This document shows, piece after piece, positions 8,554-18,322 of a stretch of DNA of 64,000 bases. Made by a program: the position numbers and the translations under genes. This DNA comes from Streptomyces sp. NBC_01478 (GTDB lineage Bacteria; Actinomycetota; Actinomycetes; Streptomycetales; Streptomycetaceae): NCBI RefSeq assembly GCF_036227225.1, contig NZ_CP109444.1, positions 10,955,501 through 11,019,500 of the forward strand, written 5' to 3'. Under the pieces are notes generated by a model. It saw only the letters and a program-made list of their open reading frames with translations. It was not told the origin of the DNA and searched no databases. Within the stretch, counting starts at the first letter, position 1, and every line of letters starts with the position of its first letter.

Positions 8554-9444
8554 TCAGCCGACTGTGAGTGTGGTCTTCTCGTCGGGGAGTTGTTCGGTGT
8601 CGAGGCCGCGGACCTGGGACAGCTCGTGTTTGAGTGCGGCGAGTTCGGTGCCGCCGGCCATGTGGTTGGTGAGTTCTTCCAGGGTGATCTCGCTGCGTTC
8701 GGCGGAGAGTTCCATGGTGCCCAGGCGCAGGACGCTGAAGTGGTCGCCGACCATGTAGGCGTGGTGCGGGTTGTGGGTGATGAAGATGACCCCGAGACCG
8801 CGTTCCCGCGCCGCCGCCACGTACTTCAGGACCACACCGGACTGTTTGACGCCGAGGGCGGCGGTGGGTTCGTCGAGGATGAGGACGCGGGCGCCGAAGT
8901 AGACGGCGCGGGCGATGGCGACGCACTGGCGCTGCCCGCCGGAGAGGGTGCCGATGGGCTGTTCCAGGTTGTCCAGGACGATGCCCATGTTGCGGAGTTC
9001 CTCGTCCGCGGTCTTCTTCATCCGCTCGATGTCGAGGCGGCGCAACGGCCAGGGGCCCTTGGTCATCTCCGAGCCGAGGAAGAAGTTGCGCCAGACCGGC
9101 ATGAGCGGGACGACGGCCAGGTCCTGGTAGACGGTCGCGATACCCCGGTCCAGGGCCTGGCGGGGGGTGGTGAAGTGCACCGGCCCGCCGTCGACGAGGA
9201 ACTCGCCCTCGGTGTGCTGGTGCAGCCCGGAGATGATTTTGATCAGGGTCGACTTGCCCGCGCCGTTGTCGCCCAGCACGCAGGTGACCTGGCCGGGGCG
9301 GACGGTGAGGTCGACGCCGTGCAGGGCGCGGACGTTGCCGTACGTTTTGCCCGCGTTGCGCAGTTGGACGATCGGCGCGTCCGCGTCGCTCGGCGCCGTG
9401 TCTTGGAGGATGGCGCCGTGAGTGCCGGATTCGTTGCTTGCCAT
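8554..9444 (-). CDS. sugar ABC transporter ATP-binding protein (single-domain, FrcA type)
   Basis: 296-residue ATPase of the ribose/fructose/inositol-type importer family. Walker A is GDNGAGKST, the signature is LSGGQRQ, Walker B is [13 protein letters not shown], and the switch His is in [12 protein letters not shown]. Only one nucleotide-binding domain is present; RbsA-type proteins have two, whereas FrcA-type are single and work as dimers. Start ATG 9444 follows AGGTGACCTTC. It sits just after the permease (5 nt gap), giving receptor, permease, ATPase order. Confidence 0.92.
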   Translation of the reverse strand: MASNESGTHGAILQDTAPSDADAPIVQLRNAGKTYGNVRALHGVDLTVRPGQVTCVLGDNGAGKSTLIKIISGLHQHTEGEFLVDGGPVHFTTPRQALDRGIATVYQDLAVVPLMPVWRNFFLGSEMTKGPWPLRRLDIERMKKTADEELRNMGIVLDNLEQPIGTLSGGQRQCVAIARAVYFGARVLILDEPTAALGVKQSGVVLKYVAAARERGLGVIFITHNPHHAYMVGDHFSVLRLGTMELSAERSEITLEELTNHMAGGTELAALKHELSQVRGLDTEQLPDEKTTLTVG

Positions 9445-9449
9445 GAAGG

Positions 9450-10532
9450 TCACCTCCGGGTCGCGGTGCGCTGGACCCACAGATTGATGAGGACGGCGCC
9501 GAGCAGCATCACGCCCAGGAACGCCTTGAACCAGTCGGGGTTCCAGCCCGCGTAGACGATGCCCTGCTGCACCATCCCGAACATGAACGCCCCGAACACC
9601 GGGCCGATCGCCGAACCGGCACCACCGGTCAGCAGGCAGCCGCCGATCACGGCCGCGGAGATGTAGATCAGCTCCTGGCCGACGCCCTCGCCGGACTGGA
9701 CGGTGTTGAAGGAGAACAACTGGTGCATGCCGATGAACCAGGCACCGAAACCGACCAGCATGAACAGGGAGATCTTCGTGAACGCCACGGGCACGCCGAC
9801 GGCCCGCGCCGAGTCCTTGTTCCCGCCGACCGCGAAGACCCAGTTGCCGTACTTCGTGCGCAGCAGGACCCAGGTCGCGATGGCCGCGAACACCAGCCAG
9901 TAGATGATGGTGATCTTGACGTTGACGCCGCCGACCTCGAACGAGGACGCGAAGACCTTCTTGGCCTGGCCGAAGCCGTCCATGTTGCTGATGTCGTCCG
10001 TCGCCACGTTCCCGGTGACCAGCTTCGTCACCGCGAGGTTGACGCCCTGGAGGATGAGGAAGCTGCCCAGGGTGACCAGGAAGCTGGGCAGTCCGGTCTT
10101 GACGACCATCCAGCCGTTGAGGAACCCGACCCCCAGCGAGACGAGCAGGGCGACGGTCACACCGACCCATACGTTCATGGTCAGTTGGTAGCTGAGCATG
10201 CTCGCGGTGAGTGCGGAGGTGATGACGGCGACACCGGCGGAGAGGTCGAACTCCCCGCCGATCATCAGCAGCGCGACCGGCAAGGCCATGATGCCGATGG
10301 TCGAGGAGCTGTAGAGGATGTTCGCCATCGACGCGCCCTCGCGCACCGGCGGAGCGGCGATCAGGAAGAACACGTACACCGCGGCCGCACCGAGGAAGAC
10401 ACCCACCTCGGGACGCGCCAACAGCCGGAGCGGCAGAGGCCGTTCGGAGGTCCGCCCGTCCGTCTGGGGGACCGGCGGAGCCGGCGACGGGGAACCCGTC
10501 GCCGGAGCCGTGAGCTGAGTCATGGGCGTCAC
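9450..10532 (-). CDS. sugar ABC transporter permease (RbsC/FrcC family)
   Basis: 360-residue inner-membrane permease with a Pro/Ala/Ser-rich cytoplasmic N-terminus (about 40 residues), then eight to ten hydrophobic segments. The family motif is [19 protein letters not shown]. The loops [20 protein letters not shown] and [14 protein letters not shown] are characteristic of the BPD_transp_2 group. The GTG start at 10532 overlaps the stop of the binding-protein gene (GTGA) and has AAGGGAAC upstream; an in-frame ATG at 10523 is the alternative. The overlap indicates translational coupling. Confidence 0.92.
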   Translation of the reverse strand: MTPMTQLTAPATGSPSPAPPVPQTDGRTSERPLPLRLLARPEVGVFLGAAAVYVFFLIAAPPVREGASMANILYSSSTIGIMALPVALLMIGGEFDLSAGVAVITSALTASMLSYQLTMNVWVGVTVALLVSLGVGFLNGWMVVKTGLPSFLVTLGSFLILQGVNLAVTKLVTGNVATDDISNMDGFGQAKKVFASSFEVGGVNVKITIIYWLVFAAIATWVLLRTKYGNWVFAVGGNKDSARAVGVPVAFTKISLFMLVGFGAWFIGMHQLFSFNTVQSGEGVGQELIYISAAVIGGCLLTGGAGSAIGPVFGAFMFGMVQQGIVYAGWNPDWFKAFLGVMLLGAVLINLWVQRTATRR

Positions 10533-11548
10533 CGCGTTCCCTTGGCGGCGAACTCGGCGACCTTGGCGACGTTCGTCTTGTCGACGAAGGCCGGCCCGGT
10601 CAGCACCGGCGCCTCACCACCACCGCTGTAATTGCCGTTCGTCTTGTACAGCCACAGCGAGTCGACCGCCAAGTAGCCCTGGAGATACGGCTGCTGGTCC
10701 ACCGCGAACTGGATGGTGCCCTTCTCGATCGCGGAGATGAGGTCCTTGTTGAGGTCGAAGGTGGCGACCTTCGCCTTGCTGCCCGCGTCGGACACCGACT
10801 GCACGGCGGTCAGGGCGAACGGGGCGCCGAGGGTGACCACGTCGTCAATGGTCTTGTCCTGCGTGAGCTTGGCCGTGATCGTCGACTTCACCGACGGCAT
10901 GTCCGTACCGTTGACGTACAGGATGTCGGTCTTGCCGGTAAACGACTTCTTCACGCCCGCGCAGCGCTGTTCGAGGTTGACGTCGCCCTGCGCCTGGATC
11001 ACGCACAACGTGTGCTTGACGCCGGTGGAGTTGAGCTTGGTGCCGAGTGCCTGCCCGGAGACGGCCTCGTCCTGCCCGAAGAAGGACAGCAGACCCTGCT
11101 TCTGCCAGTCGCTCAGCCCGGCGTTGAAGCCCACGACCGGGATGCCGGCCTGCTCGGCCTTGGCGACGACGGCCTTCATGGCCTCGGGCTTGGCGAGGGT
11201 GACCGCGATGCCGTCGACCTTCTGGTCGATCGCGTTCTGCACCAGGTTGGCCTGGTCGGCGGCGGTCTCGTCGTTGGAGTAGATGAGCCGGACGTTGTCC
11301 TTGGCGGCGGCAGCCTGCGCGCCCTTGCGGATGGTGTCCCAGAAGGTGTCGCCGGAGGGCGCGTGGGTGACCATCGCGATCGTCATACGCGGTGTGGTCG
11401 CCTTGCCCGCGGAGACGTTGCCCGCGGACTCGTCGGACTTCTTGCCGCCGGAGCTGCTGGAGCAGCCCGCGAGGGTGAGCGCGGCCACGGCGGCGACGGC
11501 CACGGCGGGGGCGATTCTGCGGGAGCGGGGAAGGGATGTACGGCTCAT
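10529..11548 (-). CDS. sugar ABC transporter substrate-binding lipoprotein (Peripla_BP_4, RbsB/inositol type)
   Basis: 339-residue receptor with a lipoprotein signal peptide ending [10 protein letters not shown], a Ser/Gly/Lys linker, then a type I periplasmic-binding fold ([72 protein letters not shown]). It is the first gene of the transporter operon. Its promoter region (11549-11868) carries the TTAAAGCGCTTTAA operator and is shared with a divergent lacI gene. A pentose, fructose or inositol ligand is expected from the family; the iol remnant and Gfo/Idh gene favour an inositol-like ligand. Confidence 0.9.
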   Translation of the reverse strand: MSRTSLPRSRRIAPAVAVAAVAALTLAGCSSSSGGKKSDESAGNVSAGKATTPRMTIAMVTHAPSGDTFWDTIRKGAQAAAAKDNVRLIYSNDETAADQANLVQNAIDQKVDGIAVTLAKPEAMKAVVAKAEQAGIPVVGFNAGLSDWQKQGLLSFFGQDEAVSGQALGTKLNSTGVKHTLCVIQAQGDVNLEQRCAGVKKSFTGKTDILYVNGTDMPSVKSTITAKLTQDKTIDDVVTLGAPFALTAVQSVSDAGSKAKVATFDLNKDLISAIEKGTIQFAVDQQPYLQGYLAVDSLWLYKTNGNYSGGGEAPVLTGPAFVDKTNVAKVAEFAAKGTR

Positions 11549-11780
11549 GGTTCGTGCACCTCGCTGTGCGACTGAAAGAGGTAGCAGGGCGGTGGGTCCG
11601 CGGCTGCTTGATGGGCCGGGGTCGGTATGGAGGATCGGAGTCGGCTCGCAGGGAGCTGTGGCGGCCGGCCGCGCCGGCCGCGACCGCTTGTCCGCCTTGT
11701 GGGCGGCGTCGACGGTGAGCGAGTGTCCCCGCCGGTCGCGGGCGACGGGCCGACGGTCTTCGTCGGAACGTCAGGACAAT

Positions 11781-11794
11781 TTAAAGCGCTTTAA
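11781..11794. promoter_or_regulatory. LacI-type operator TTAAAGCGCTTTAA
   Basis: Perfect 14-bp palindrome in the 320-bp divergent spacer between the transporter operon (start 11548) and lacI (start 11869), 75 bp upstream of the latter. It shares the TAAAGCGCTTTA core with the site at 7579-7590. Likely the autoregulatory and operon operator. Nothing else was recognised in the spacer. Confidence 0.78.
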
Positions 11795-11868
11795 TTCCTG
11801 GTACTATCGACTCGTTTCGAGGGCGTGTCAAGGGCGTTGCGCGAGAAGATTGCGGCCGGGAGGCACAA

Positions 11869-12897
11869 GTGGAGGACGGGGCGGAACATCGCCGGGCAGC
11901 CGCGAAGAAGCGCCCGCGACTGGAGGACGTAGCGGCACGCGTAGGTGTCTCCACCGCGTCCGTCTCCCTCGTGCTGCGCGGTGTGGCGGGCCCCAGTGAA
12001 CGGACTCGGCAGCGTGTCCTGAAGGCCGCCGCCGACCTCGGGTACCAGGTGGACCGCACCGCCAGCCTGCTGGCCAGCAGGCGCACCAGGATGCTCGGCG
12101 TCATGGTCGACGTCCACAGCCCCTTCCACGCCGACCTGGTCGAACACCTGCACTCGGCCGCCGAGGAGGTCGGCTACGACCTCGTCCTGAGCACCCAGAC
12201 CCGCACCCGTGACGAGCGCACCGCCATCGAGACGCTGCTGGCCTTCCGCAGCGAGGCGTTGATCCTGCTCGGCCCGACCGCGCCCGTCGACACGCTCGCC
12301 GCACTCGACGGCAAGGCCCCCGTCATCGTCGTGGGCCGTCGTATCGAGGACGGGGAACTGGACGTGGTGCGCACTGCGGACGACGACGGCGTGGGGCAGA
12401 TCGTCGACCGGCTGGTAGCGCTCGGGCACCGCGAGATCACGTACGTCGACGGCGGCAAGGGCGTGATCGCAACCGACCGGCGGCGCGGATACCGCACCGC
12501 CATGCGGCGGCACGGTCTGGACGCGCACATCAGTGTGCTGCGCGGCGACAACACCGAGGCGGCCGGCGAGCGCGCCGCCCGCCACCTCCTGGAGGCGGGC
12601 GAACTGCCCACCGCCGTGGTCGCGTTCAACGACCAGAGCGCGATCGGCGTGCTGGCCGCTCTCGCCCGCGCCGGTGTGTCCGTCCCCGGCGAGGTGTCCG
12701 TCGCGGGGTACGACGACGACAGACTCTCCCGCCTGAGCTGCTTCGACCTGACCACCGTCAGCCAGGGCGCCGAGGAGCAGGCGCGCTACGCGGTGGCCGC
12801 GGCGGTGGAACGTCTCGATCAGGGCCGTACCGAGCCCCGAGAGGTGGTTCTGGCTCCGCATCTCGTCGTCCGCAGCACCATGGCCAAACCGCGCTGA
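11869..12897 (+). CDS. LacI family transcriptional regulator of the polyol/sugar transporter regulon
   Basis: 342-residue LacI/GalR regulator. The HTH is LEDVAARVGVSTASVSLVLR near residue 20, followed by the hinge GYQVDRTASLLASRRTRMLGVM and a sugar-sensing core (AVVAFNDQSAIGVLAAL, VSVAGYDDDRLSRLS). The GTG start at 11869 has GGGAGG ten bases upstream. It is divergent from the ABC importer operon, with the 14-bp palindrome between them, and a matching palindrome 4 kb away before the dehydrogenase transcript. It probably represses both until the imported polyol or a product binds. Confidence 0.9.
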   Translation: MEDGAEHRRAAAKKRPRLEDVAARVGVSTASVSLVLRGVAGPSERTRQRVLKAAADLGYQVDRTASLLASRRTRMLGVMVDVHSPFHADLVEHLHSAAEEVGYDLVLSTQTRTRDERTAIETLLAFRSEALILLGPTAPVDTLAALDGKAPVIVVGRRIEDGELDVVRTADDDGVGQIVDRLVALGHREITYVDGGKGVIATDRRRGYRTAMRRHGLDAHISVLRGDNTEAAGERAARHLLEAGELPTAVVAFNDQSAIGVLAALARAGVSVPGEVSVAGYDDDRLSRLSCFDLTTVSQGAEEQARYAVAAAVERLDQGRTEPREVVLAPHLVVRSTMAKPR

Positions 12898-12975
12898 CGG
12901 GGTTGGCCGCTCTCTCGCCCCAACTGGTCCGCGGAATCGGGGAGTTCGACGCGGTGATCCCCCGTAGTGGAGTCA

Positions 12976-12992
12976 CTGACCGGAACGGTCAG
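12976..12992. other. inverted repeat CTGACC-N5-GGTCAG
   Basis: Six-bp arms around a 5-bp spacer, 78 bp after the lacI stop and about 150 bp before the NTPase gene. It has no T-tract, so it could be a weak terminator hairpin or an operator for the downstream pair. Undetermined. Confidence 0.3.
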
Positions 12993-13143
12993 GAAATCGC
13001 TGCCATCTGCCGATGCGACCGTAAAAGAAGCACATAATCCGTCACATCGGCAATGAGGCGGATTTCCACCCCCTTCTGCCCCTACCTTCGGTCCCTCGGT
13101 GCCGCGGCCGCACGGTGCCGGTGCGAAGGGGGTTGAGGGGACA

Positions 13144-15207
13144 GTGGTCGAACGGCTCTACGGGGTGGACCCGTTGCTCGACGGGTTGGTGCCCGGGCTC
13201 GTCGGGCTCGACCGGAGCGGCGGTCGGTGCGAGCGGGTGGAGCTGCCCGGCGGCAACCCCGTCATCGAGCTGGTCGGTGGCCGGTGCAGCGGCAAGACCG
13301 GCGTGCTCGCCGCCCTGTCCGCCGCCTACACGCCCCTCGTCCCGCTGGTGCGCGTGGACCTCGCGGCACCCGACTTCGGCGACCCGCTCCTCGCCGATCT
13401 GGCCGACACCCGCCCGGACGGTTCGCGCCTCACCGACCTGCTGTACCTGCTGTCGTACAAACTCGGCCTGAGGGTCCGCCGGACCACGCAGCTCCTGCGC
13501 TTTCCCCGGCTGGCCCTCGGCCTGCTGGTCGTGACGGCCTGGAGCCCCGACGGGACGCCCGACGGGGCCGCGGTGGCGCCGCAGGATCTGCGCCGCGCGG
13601 AGAAACGCCTCAAGGAGGTCATCGACCAGAACGGCGACCGCGGACAGGAGCGCCAGGCACTCCTCGCCGCGTGGGTCCCGCTCGCCGAACACGCCGTTTC
13701 CGCAGGGCTGTTGGGGAACGAACCATGGGTGGGCGCGGGCCGGGCCGCGCTCAGGGCCGTGGTGCCCCGGCTGTTCCGTTCACGGGTGAACCGCGGCGCG
13801 CTGCGCTGGTGGGGCGAGCACCTGGAGCACGAGCAGGGCGACGCCGTACAGAAACTGCTCGGATTCGTACGGGACTTCCGGCGGCCGGGCGGCGACCAGG
13901 CCCGCCTGGAAGAGATCCTGGTCAGTGCCTTCCTCGCGGACATCGCGCACCACTACGGCCCGCTGCGCCGCCAGAACGAGGTGCCCCCGCCCCTGATCCT
14001 CCTCGACAACGCCCATGCGCCCCTCGGTTCCCGCTTCCTGGGGCCCCTGCGGCGAAAGGGCACCGACAAGGACGCGGTGGGCCCGGTCCTGGTGGCCGCC
14101 CTGCTCGGTGACGCGACGGACCATCGTCCGTTGCGGCAGGTCGCCGACCCCACGGCCGCGATCGGGGACGAGGAGGGCGGCGTACTGCGGCTGGCCCTGC
14201 CCTCGTTGGAGCGCGGCGACATCGTCCGCGTCCTCGGCGCCTCGGACCGACCGGCGTATCTGCCGCTGCTGATCGACCGGTTCGCCGGCGATCGCGCCGG
14301 CAATGCCCGGACCCTCGCCGAGGCGGCGGACGCCGTCGCCCACGGCCGCGCACCCGATACCCGCCCGGCGGCTTCGCTGCTCGACGCCGCAGCCCCGGAC
14401 GGGAGCGGTACGACAGTGGAGCGGTTGCTGGCCGTGCTGTTGCCCGACCCCACGAAGTGCGACCGGCTGACAGAGCTGTCCCCGGCACTCGACGTCACCG
14501 CCGCCCACCGGCTGTGGACCGGGCTCCACTCCGGCGCCACCCGGGCGCGACGCGTGGACGAGGCCCTCGAACTGCTGGAGGACGTCTGCTGGTCGTCCGC
14601 TCCCTGGCCGGGCACCGACGGGTCCCTGCCCCTCGTCGCCGACCGGGCGCTACGGCACCTGCTCCTCCACCGCCTTCGGACCCGGACCGAACCCGAACGC
14701 TGGCGGCAGATCCATCAGCACCTGCGGAGCGGCTACGTACCGGAGGAGCCACCGGGACAGATCCCGTCCGCGTACCTGCACCACACCCTCGCGCTGGGGC
14801 TCACGGAGTCGGTCGTCCGCTCCCTGCACCACCGGCTCGGACACAGCACCCCGGGCGCGTGGCTGTCGGCCGTGAACATCGTCTGCGCCGCACCACGTCC
14901 ACCGGCGGGCTTCGAGGCCGCGCCGGACGACGGACCGTGCGGCGGTTGCGGCCGCGACGAGCCGGCCGCCCGCGACGAGGTCGTGCACCGAGCCGTGGCC
15001 CGGCTCCTGGAATCCCTGTGGGTGCAGTCGGACCCGCTCAACGCCCCCTGCCCCGACCGTATCGACCAAGTGGAGTCCGCGTTGCGCACGTTGTACGAGC
15101 ACCAGACCACCGACGCCTTCCGGCAGGCCCGCCGGCACTGGCCCACGCAGTTGCTCGAGGGTGTCCAGGCCCCGTACCTGACCGTGCCGGAAGGGAACGG
15201 CCGATGA
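13144..15207 (+). CDS. P-loop NTPase of unknown function, coupled to a membrane-anchored binding protein
   Basis: 687-residue cytosolic protein. Walker A is GGRCSGKTG (Lys51), and a Walker B-like strand LILLDNAHA has Asp288, placing the ATPase in the first ~400 residues. The C-terminal half is helical and contains a CGGCGRDEPA cysteine pair near residue 600 that may hold a metal. I start at GTG 13144 after TTGAGGGG; a GTG at 13099 is in frame but lacks a good ribosome site. The stop overlaps the next start (ATGA), so it is translated together with a single-pass periplasmic-binding-like protein. No known family name is recognised. It could be an AAA/STAND-like signalling ATPase whose partner senses an extracellular ligand. 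Confidence 0.7.
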   Translation: MVERLYGVDPLLDGLVPGLVGLDRSGGRCERVELPGGNPVIELVGGRCSGKTGVLAALSAAYTPLVPLVRVDLAAPDFGDPLLADLADTRPDGSRLTDLLYLLSYKLGLRVRRTTQLLRFPRLALGLLVVTAWSPDGTPDGAAVAPQDLRRAEKRLKEVIDQNGDRGQERQALLAAWVPLAEHAVSAGLLGNEPWVGAGRAALRAVVPRLFRSRVNRGALRWWGEHLEHEQGDAVQKLLGFVRDFRRPGGDQARLEEILVSAFLADIAHHYGPLRRQNEVPPPLILLDNAHAPLGSRFLGPLRRKGTDKDAVGPVLVAALLGDATDHRPLRQVADPTAAIGDEEGGVLRLALPSLERGDIVRVLGASDRPAYLPLLIDRFAGDRAGNARTLAEAADAVAHGRAPDTRPAASLLDAAAPDGSGTTVERLLAVLLPDPTKCDRLTELSPALDVTAAHRLWTGLHSGATRARRVDEALELLEDVCWSSAPWPGTDGSLPLVADRALRHLLLHRLRTRTEPERWRQIHQHLRSGYVPEEPPGQIPSAYLHHTLALGLTESVVRSLHHRLGHSTPGAWLSAVNIVCAAPRPPAGFEAAPDDGPCGGCGRDEPAARDEVVHRAVARLLESLWVQSDPLNAPCPDRIDQVESALRTLYEHQTTDAFRQARRHWPTQLLEGVQAPYLTVPEGNGR

Positions 15208-16745
15208 GGTTCCGTACTCCGGGGCGACTCGTCCGCCGCGCGCTCCTCGTGGTGTTCCTCCTCGTTGTGTCCGTGGGCCTGGGGTACGGCTACCACGTCT
15301 ACGACGACAACTCCTGCGGCACAGGCGTCCAGTGGGAGTCGTCCCCCCACGAATGCGTCGGTGTCACGGACGGCGGCATGAGCTTCGATCCGGCTCTGGA
15401 CCAGGTGTTCGCCCGCATCAAGGCCGAGAACGACAGGGTGACCAAGTCCGGTGCCCCGTACGCCACCATCGCGCTGATGATCCCGATGTACTTCCCCCGC
15501 CTGACGGCCCCGGTCGACCGGAAACACGCCCTGTGGGAGGTGCAGGGCGCCTACTTCGCCCAGTACCGCGCCAACCACAATGCCAACGGCCGGGCACCCG
15601 CCATCCGTATGGTGCTCGCCAACCCCGGCCTCGGGGGCGGGCATTGGCGCTCGGTGGCCGACCGGCTCGCGCGCATGGCGGCCTCGCCCGACCACCGGCT
15701 GCGCGCCGTCTTCGGGTTCGACATCAGCCTGCCCACCACCCAGCGCTCCATCGACTATCTGACGAACGTGAAGCACATCCCCGTCGTCGGCGGCGCGCTC
15801 ACCGCCGACGACATCGCCAACACGCCTCAACACCCGCACGCCTACGAGGGGTTGGTGCGGGTCAATCCCAGCAACACCGACCAGGCCGCCGCCCTCGCCC
15901 ACGCCGACCACGGTGTCCCGGTGCGGCAGACCGTGCTGGTGGAGGACGCGCGGAACGACGACAACTACATCACCAGCCTCCGCAAGGTCTTCGAAGCGCG
16001 GACCGAGGGGGCCTCACTGGCCCCCGAGCAGTTCAGGTCCCCGTCGGACATCACCACGGAGGGCACGACGTCGAACGACTTCCGGCAGATCATCGCCAAC
16101 ATCTGCGCATCCCCGGCGAAGGAGATCTACTTCGCGGGCCGGCCGGTCCAACTGCGCCAGTTCCTCAACGAACTCGGCAACCGGGGCTGCCGCGCCCACA
16201 CGTACACCGTCATCACGGGACCGGCCGCCAACGCCCTTCCCCTGGACGGCGCTCTGGAGTGGGACACCCTCCGGCACGGCGTCACGCTGCGGCTCACCGC
16301 CTCCTCGCACCCGGACGCCTGGACCGGCCCGGACACCCCGGCCACCGGCGGCTCGGCCGAGGCATTCAAGACGCTCAATGACCTGACGAACCCTCAACTG
16401 ACAGGCCCGGTAGGGCCGGTGGACCTGACCGACTCCCGCGCCATCATCACCTACGACTCGGCCTGGACCGCGATCGAGGGCATCCGCGACGAAGCCGTCC
16501 ACGGTCACACGGTCCCCTCGGCCGACGAGGTCCGCAACGCCTGGCTGCGCCTGCACGGCGCCCACCGCGTCGAGGGCGCCAGCGGCTGGATCTGCCTCGA
16601 CAACCAGGGCAACCCCTACGACAAGGCGGTCGCCGTCGTCCGCCTCGACCCCACCACCCGCACCGGTCACTTCGTCACCCTGTCCTGGCCGACGGGCCGT
16701 CCCCCGAACGGGAGTTGCACCGCGCCGCGCACACCGGTGACCTGA
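15204..16745 (+). CDS. membrane-anchored periplasmic-binding-protein-like protein
   Basis: 513 residues. A basic N-terminus and one hydrophobic helix (residues ~12-28, LLVVFLLVVSVGLGYGY) anchor it with the rest outside. The exported part resembles type I periplasmic ligand-binding (Leu/Ile/Val receptor-like) proteins: YATIALMIPMYFPRL, PAIRMVLANPGLGGG, VFGFDISLPTTQRSIDYL, VPVVGGALTADDIA-type strands and a late AIITYDSAWTAIEGI. There is no lipobox and there are no permease or transport ATPase genes nearby, so transport is unlikely. The ATG overlaps the stop of the NTPase gene. It likely acts as a receptor or sensor for that ATPase; the ligand is unknown. Confidence 0.7.
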   Translation: MRFRTPGRLVRRALLVVFLLVVSVGLGYGYHVYDDNSCGTGVQWESSPHECVGVTDGGMSFDPALDQVFARIKAENDRVTKSGAPYATIALMIPMYFPRLTAPVDRKHALWEVQGAYFAQYRANHNANGRAPAIRMVLANPGLGGGHWRSVADRLARMAASPDHRLRAVFGFDISLPTTQRSIDYLTNVKHIPVVGGALTADDIANTPQHPHAYEGLVRVNPSNTDQAAALAHADHGVPVRQTVLVEDARNDDNYITSLRKVFEARTEGASLAPEQFRSPSDITTEGTTSNDFRQIIANICASPAKEIYFAGRPVQLRQFLNELGNRGCRAHTYTVITGPAANALPLDGALEWDTLRHGVTLRLTASSHPDAWTGPDTPATGGSAEAFKTLNDLTNPQLTGPVGPVDLTDSRAIITYDSAWTAIEGIRDEAVHGHTVPSADEVRNAWLRLHGAHRVEGASGWICLDNQGNPYDKAVAVVRLDPTTRTGHFVTLSWPTGRPPNGSCTAPRTPVT

Positions 16746-16872
16746 ACACGTGCCGGGTACGTCGACCGGTGATCTCGATCTCGTTGCGGATACCCGCCCC
16801 CAAGGCCAACTCCGCCGAGTCCAGGGCAAGATCGGGATCACGTCGGTCAACGCCGCCCCACAGGAGTCACCC

Positions 16873-17655
16873 ATGCCGAAGCTCGAAGTCGACGGCGCAC
16901 TGCTCGTGTACGACGACGAGGGCCCCCGTGACGGAGACGGCGTGCCGTTCGTGTTCATCCACGGCTGGACGGCCGACCGGCACCGCTGGGACGACCAGTT
17001 CGCGCACTTCGCGGTCGGGCGGCGGGTGATCCGGCTCGATCTGCGAGGACACGGGGAGAGCACCGGGGCGGGGGCGCGGACGGTCGACGAGCTCGCCGTG
17101 GATGTCGTCGCGCTGCTCGACCATCTTGAGGTGGACCGGTTCGTGCCGGTCGGGCACTCCATGGGCGGGATGATCGCCCAGACCCTCGCCCTCGCTCATC
17201 CCGAGCGCGTCGAACGCGTGGTGCTGGTCGACTCGATCAGCCGCATGACGTACAGCCGGGCGCGCGGTCTGCTGCTGGCGGTGTCCACGCTGCTGCCGTT
17301 CAAGCTGTTCGTCGCCGTCAACATCCAGCGCGCCTTCGCCCCCGGCTATCCCAAGGACAAGATCCGCGCCTACATCGACGCCTCCGCCGCCACGCCCCGA
17401 GAGGTCGTCATGACCTGCTACGGCGCGATGCGGGCCTTCGACGTCCTCGACCGCGTGCACGAGATCACCGCGCCGACGCTCATCGTGCACGGTTACCACG
17501 ACATCCAGTTGCCGCTCTCGCAGATGCTGCGGATGGCCAACGCCTACCCGGACGCCGTCGTGCGGATCGTCGACGCCGGGCACGAACTGCCCGTGGAGAA
17601 ACCGGCCCGGCTCACCGCGCTGATCGACGGGTTCGTGACCGCGCCGGCGGCCTAG
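16873..17655 (+). CDS. alpha/beta-hydrolase fold protein
   Basis: 260-residue soluble alpha/beta hydrolase. The oxyanion segment FVFIHGWTADRHRWDD is followed by LDLRGHGEST, the nucleophile elbow GHSMGG (Ser), an acid-region strand TLIVHGYHDIQLPL, and the catalytic His in DAGHELPVEKP. Start ATG 16873 has CAGGAG at good spacing; the earlier in-frame codons lack a ribosome site. It stands alone, convergent with the response regulator gene 10 bp beyond. Substrate cannot be predicted: esterase, lactonase and C-C hydrolase are all possible. Confidence 0.85.
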   Translation: MPKLEVDGALLVYDDEGPRDGDGVPFVFIHGWTADRHRWDDQFAHFAVGRRVIRLDLRGHGESTGAGARTVDELAVDVVALLDHLEVDRFVPVGHSMGGMIAQTLALAHPERVERVVLVDSISRMTYSRARGLLLAVSTLLPFKLFVAVNIQRAFAPGYPKDKIRAYIDASAATPREVVMTCYGAMRAFDVLDRVHEITAPTLIVHGYHDIQLPLSQMLRMANAYPDAVVRIVDAGHELPVEKPARLTALIDGFVTAPAA

Positions 17656-17665
17656 GAACAAGGAC

Positions 17666-18322
17666 TCAGGCCGGCCGTACCAGCCCGGCGTCGTACGCGA
17701 AGATCACCGCCTGGACCCGGTCCCGCGCGCCGATCTTGGCGAGGATGCGGCTGACGTGGGACTTCACGGTGGACTCGGCGAGGCACAGGCGTTCGGCGAT
17801 CTCGGTGTTGCTCCAGCCGGCCGCCATGACGGTGAGCACCTCGCGCTCCCGGTCGGTCAGGGCGTCGAGGCGGCGGTCCTGTTCGGGGGTGCGGCCGGGC
17901 ATCCGGTCGGCGAAGGCGTCGATCAGTTTGCGGGTCAGGCCGGGGGAGATGACGGCGTCGCCGGCCGCCACCGCCCGGATGCCCGCGACGAGTTCCTCGG
18001 GCAGCGCGTCCTTCAGGAGGAAGCCGCTGGCCCCGGCGCGCAGCGCGGCGTACGCGTACTCGTCGAGGTCGAAGGTGGTCAGGACCAGGACGCGGGAGCG
18101 CCCGCCCGACTGCACGATCCGGCGGGTGGCCTCGATGCCGTCCATGCCGGGCATGCGGACGTCCATCAGGACGACATCGGGCCGCAGTTCGGCCGCCAGC
18201 CGCACCGCCTCGACGCCGTGCGTGGCCTCGCCGACGGTGCTCAGGTCGGGGTACTGCTCGATGAGCATGCTGAAGCCGAGCCGTTGCAGGGCCTGGTCGT
18301 CGACGATGAGGACGGTGGTCAT
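17666..18322 (-). CDS. NarL/LuxR-type response regulator
   Basis: 218 residues. The receiver domain spans residues 1-120 with acidic pocket DD (8-9), phospho-acceptor Asp54 in VLMDVRMPGM and the Lys in FLLKDALPEE; the C-terminal LuxR HTH is LTDREREVLTVMAAGWSNTE and on. Its ATG overlaps the stop of the histidine kinase gene (ATGA), so the two are translationally coupled. It probably regulates the MMPL exporter gene encoded just upstream on the same strand. Confidence 0.93.
   Translation of the reverse strand: MTTVLIVDDQALQRLGFSMLIEQYPDLSTVGEATHGVEAVRLAAELRPDVVLMDVRMPGMDGIEATRRIVQSGGRSRVLVLTTFDLDEYAYAALRAGASGFLLKDALPEELVAGIRAVAAGDAVISPGLTRKLIDAFADRMPGRTPEQDRRLDALTDREREVLTVMAAGWSNTEIAERLCLAESTVKSHVSRILAKIGARDRVQAVIFAYDAGLVRPA

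Noticed and set aside
15204..16745. Binding-like protein as part of an ABC importer
   Set aside because: No permease or transport ATPase in the neighbourhood, no lipobox, and the adjacent NTPase lacks the LSGGQ signature.
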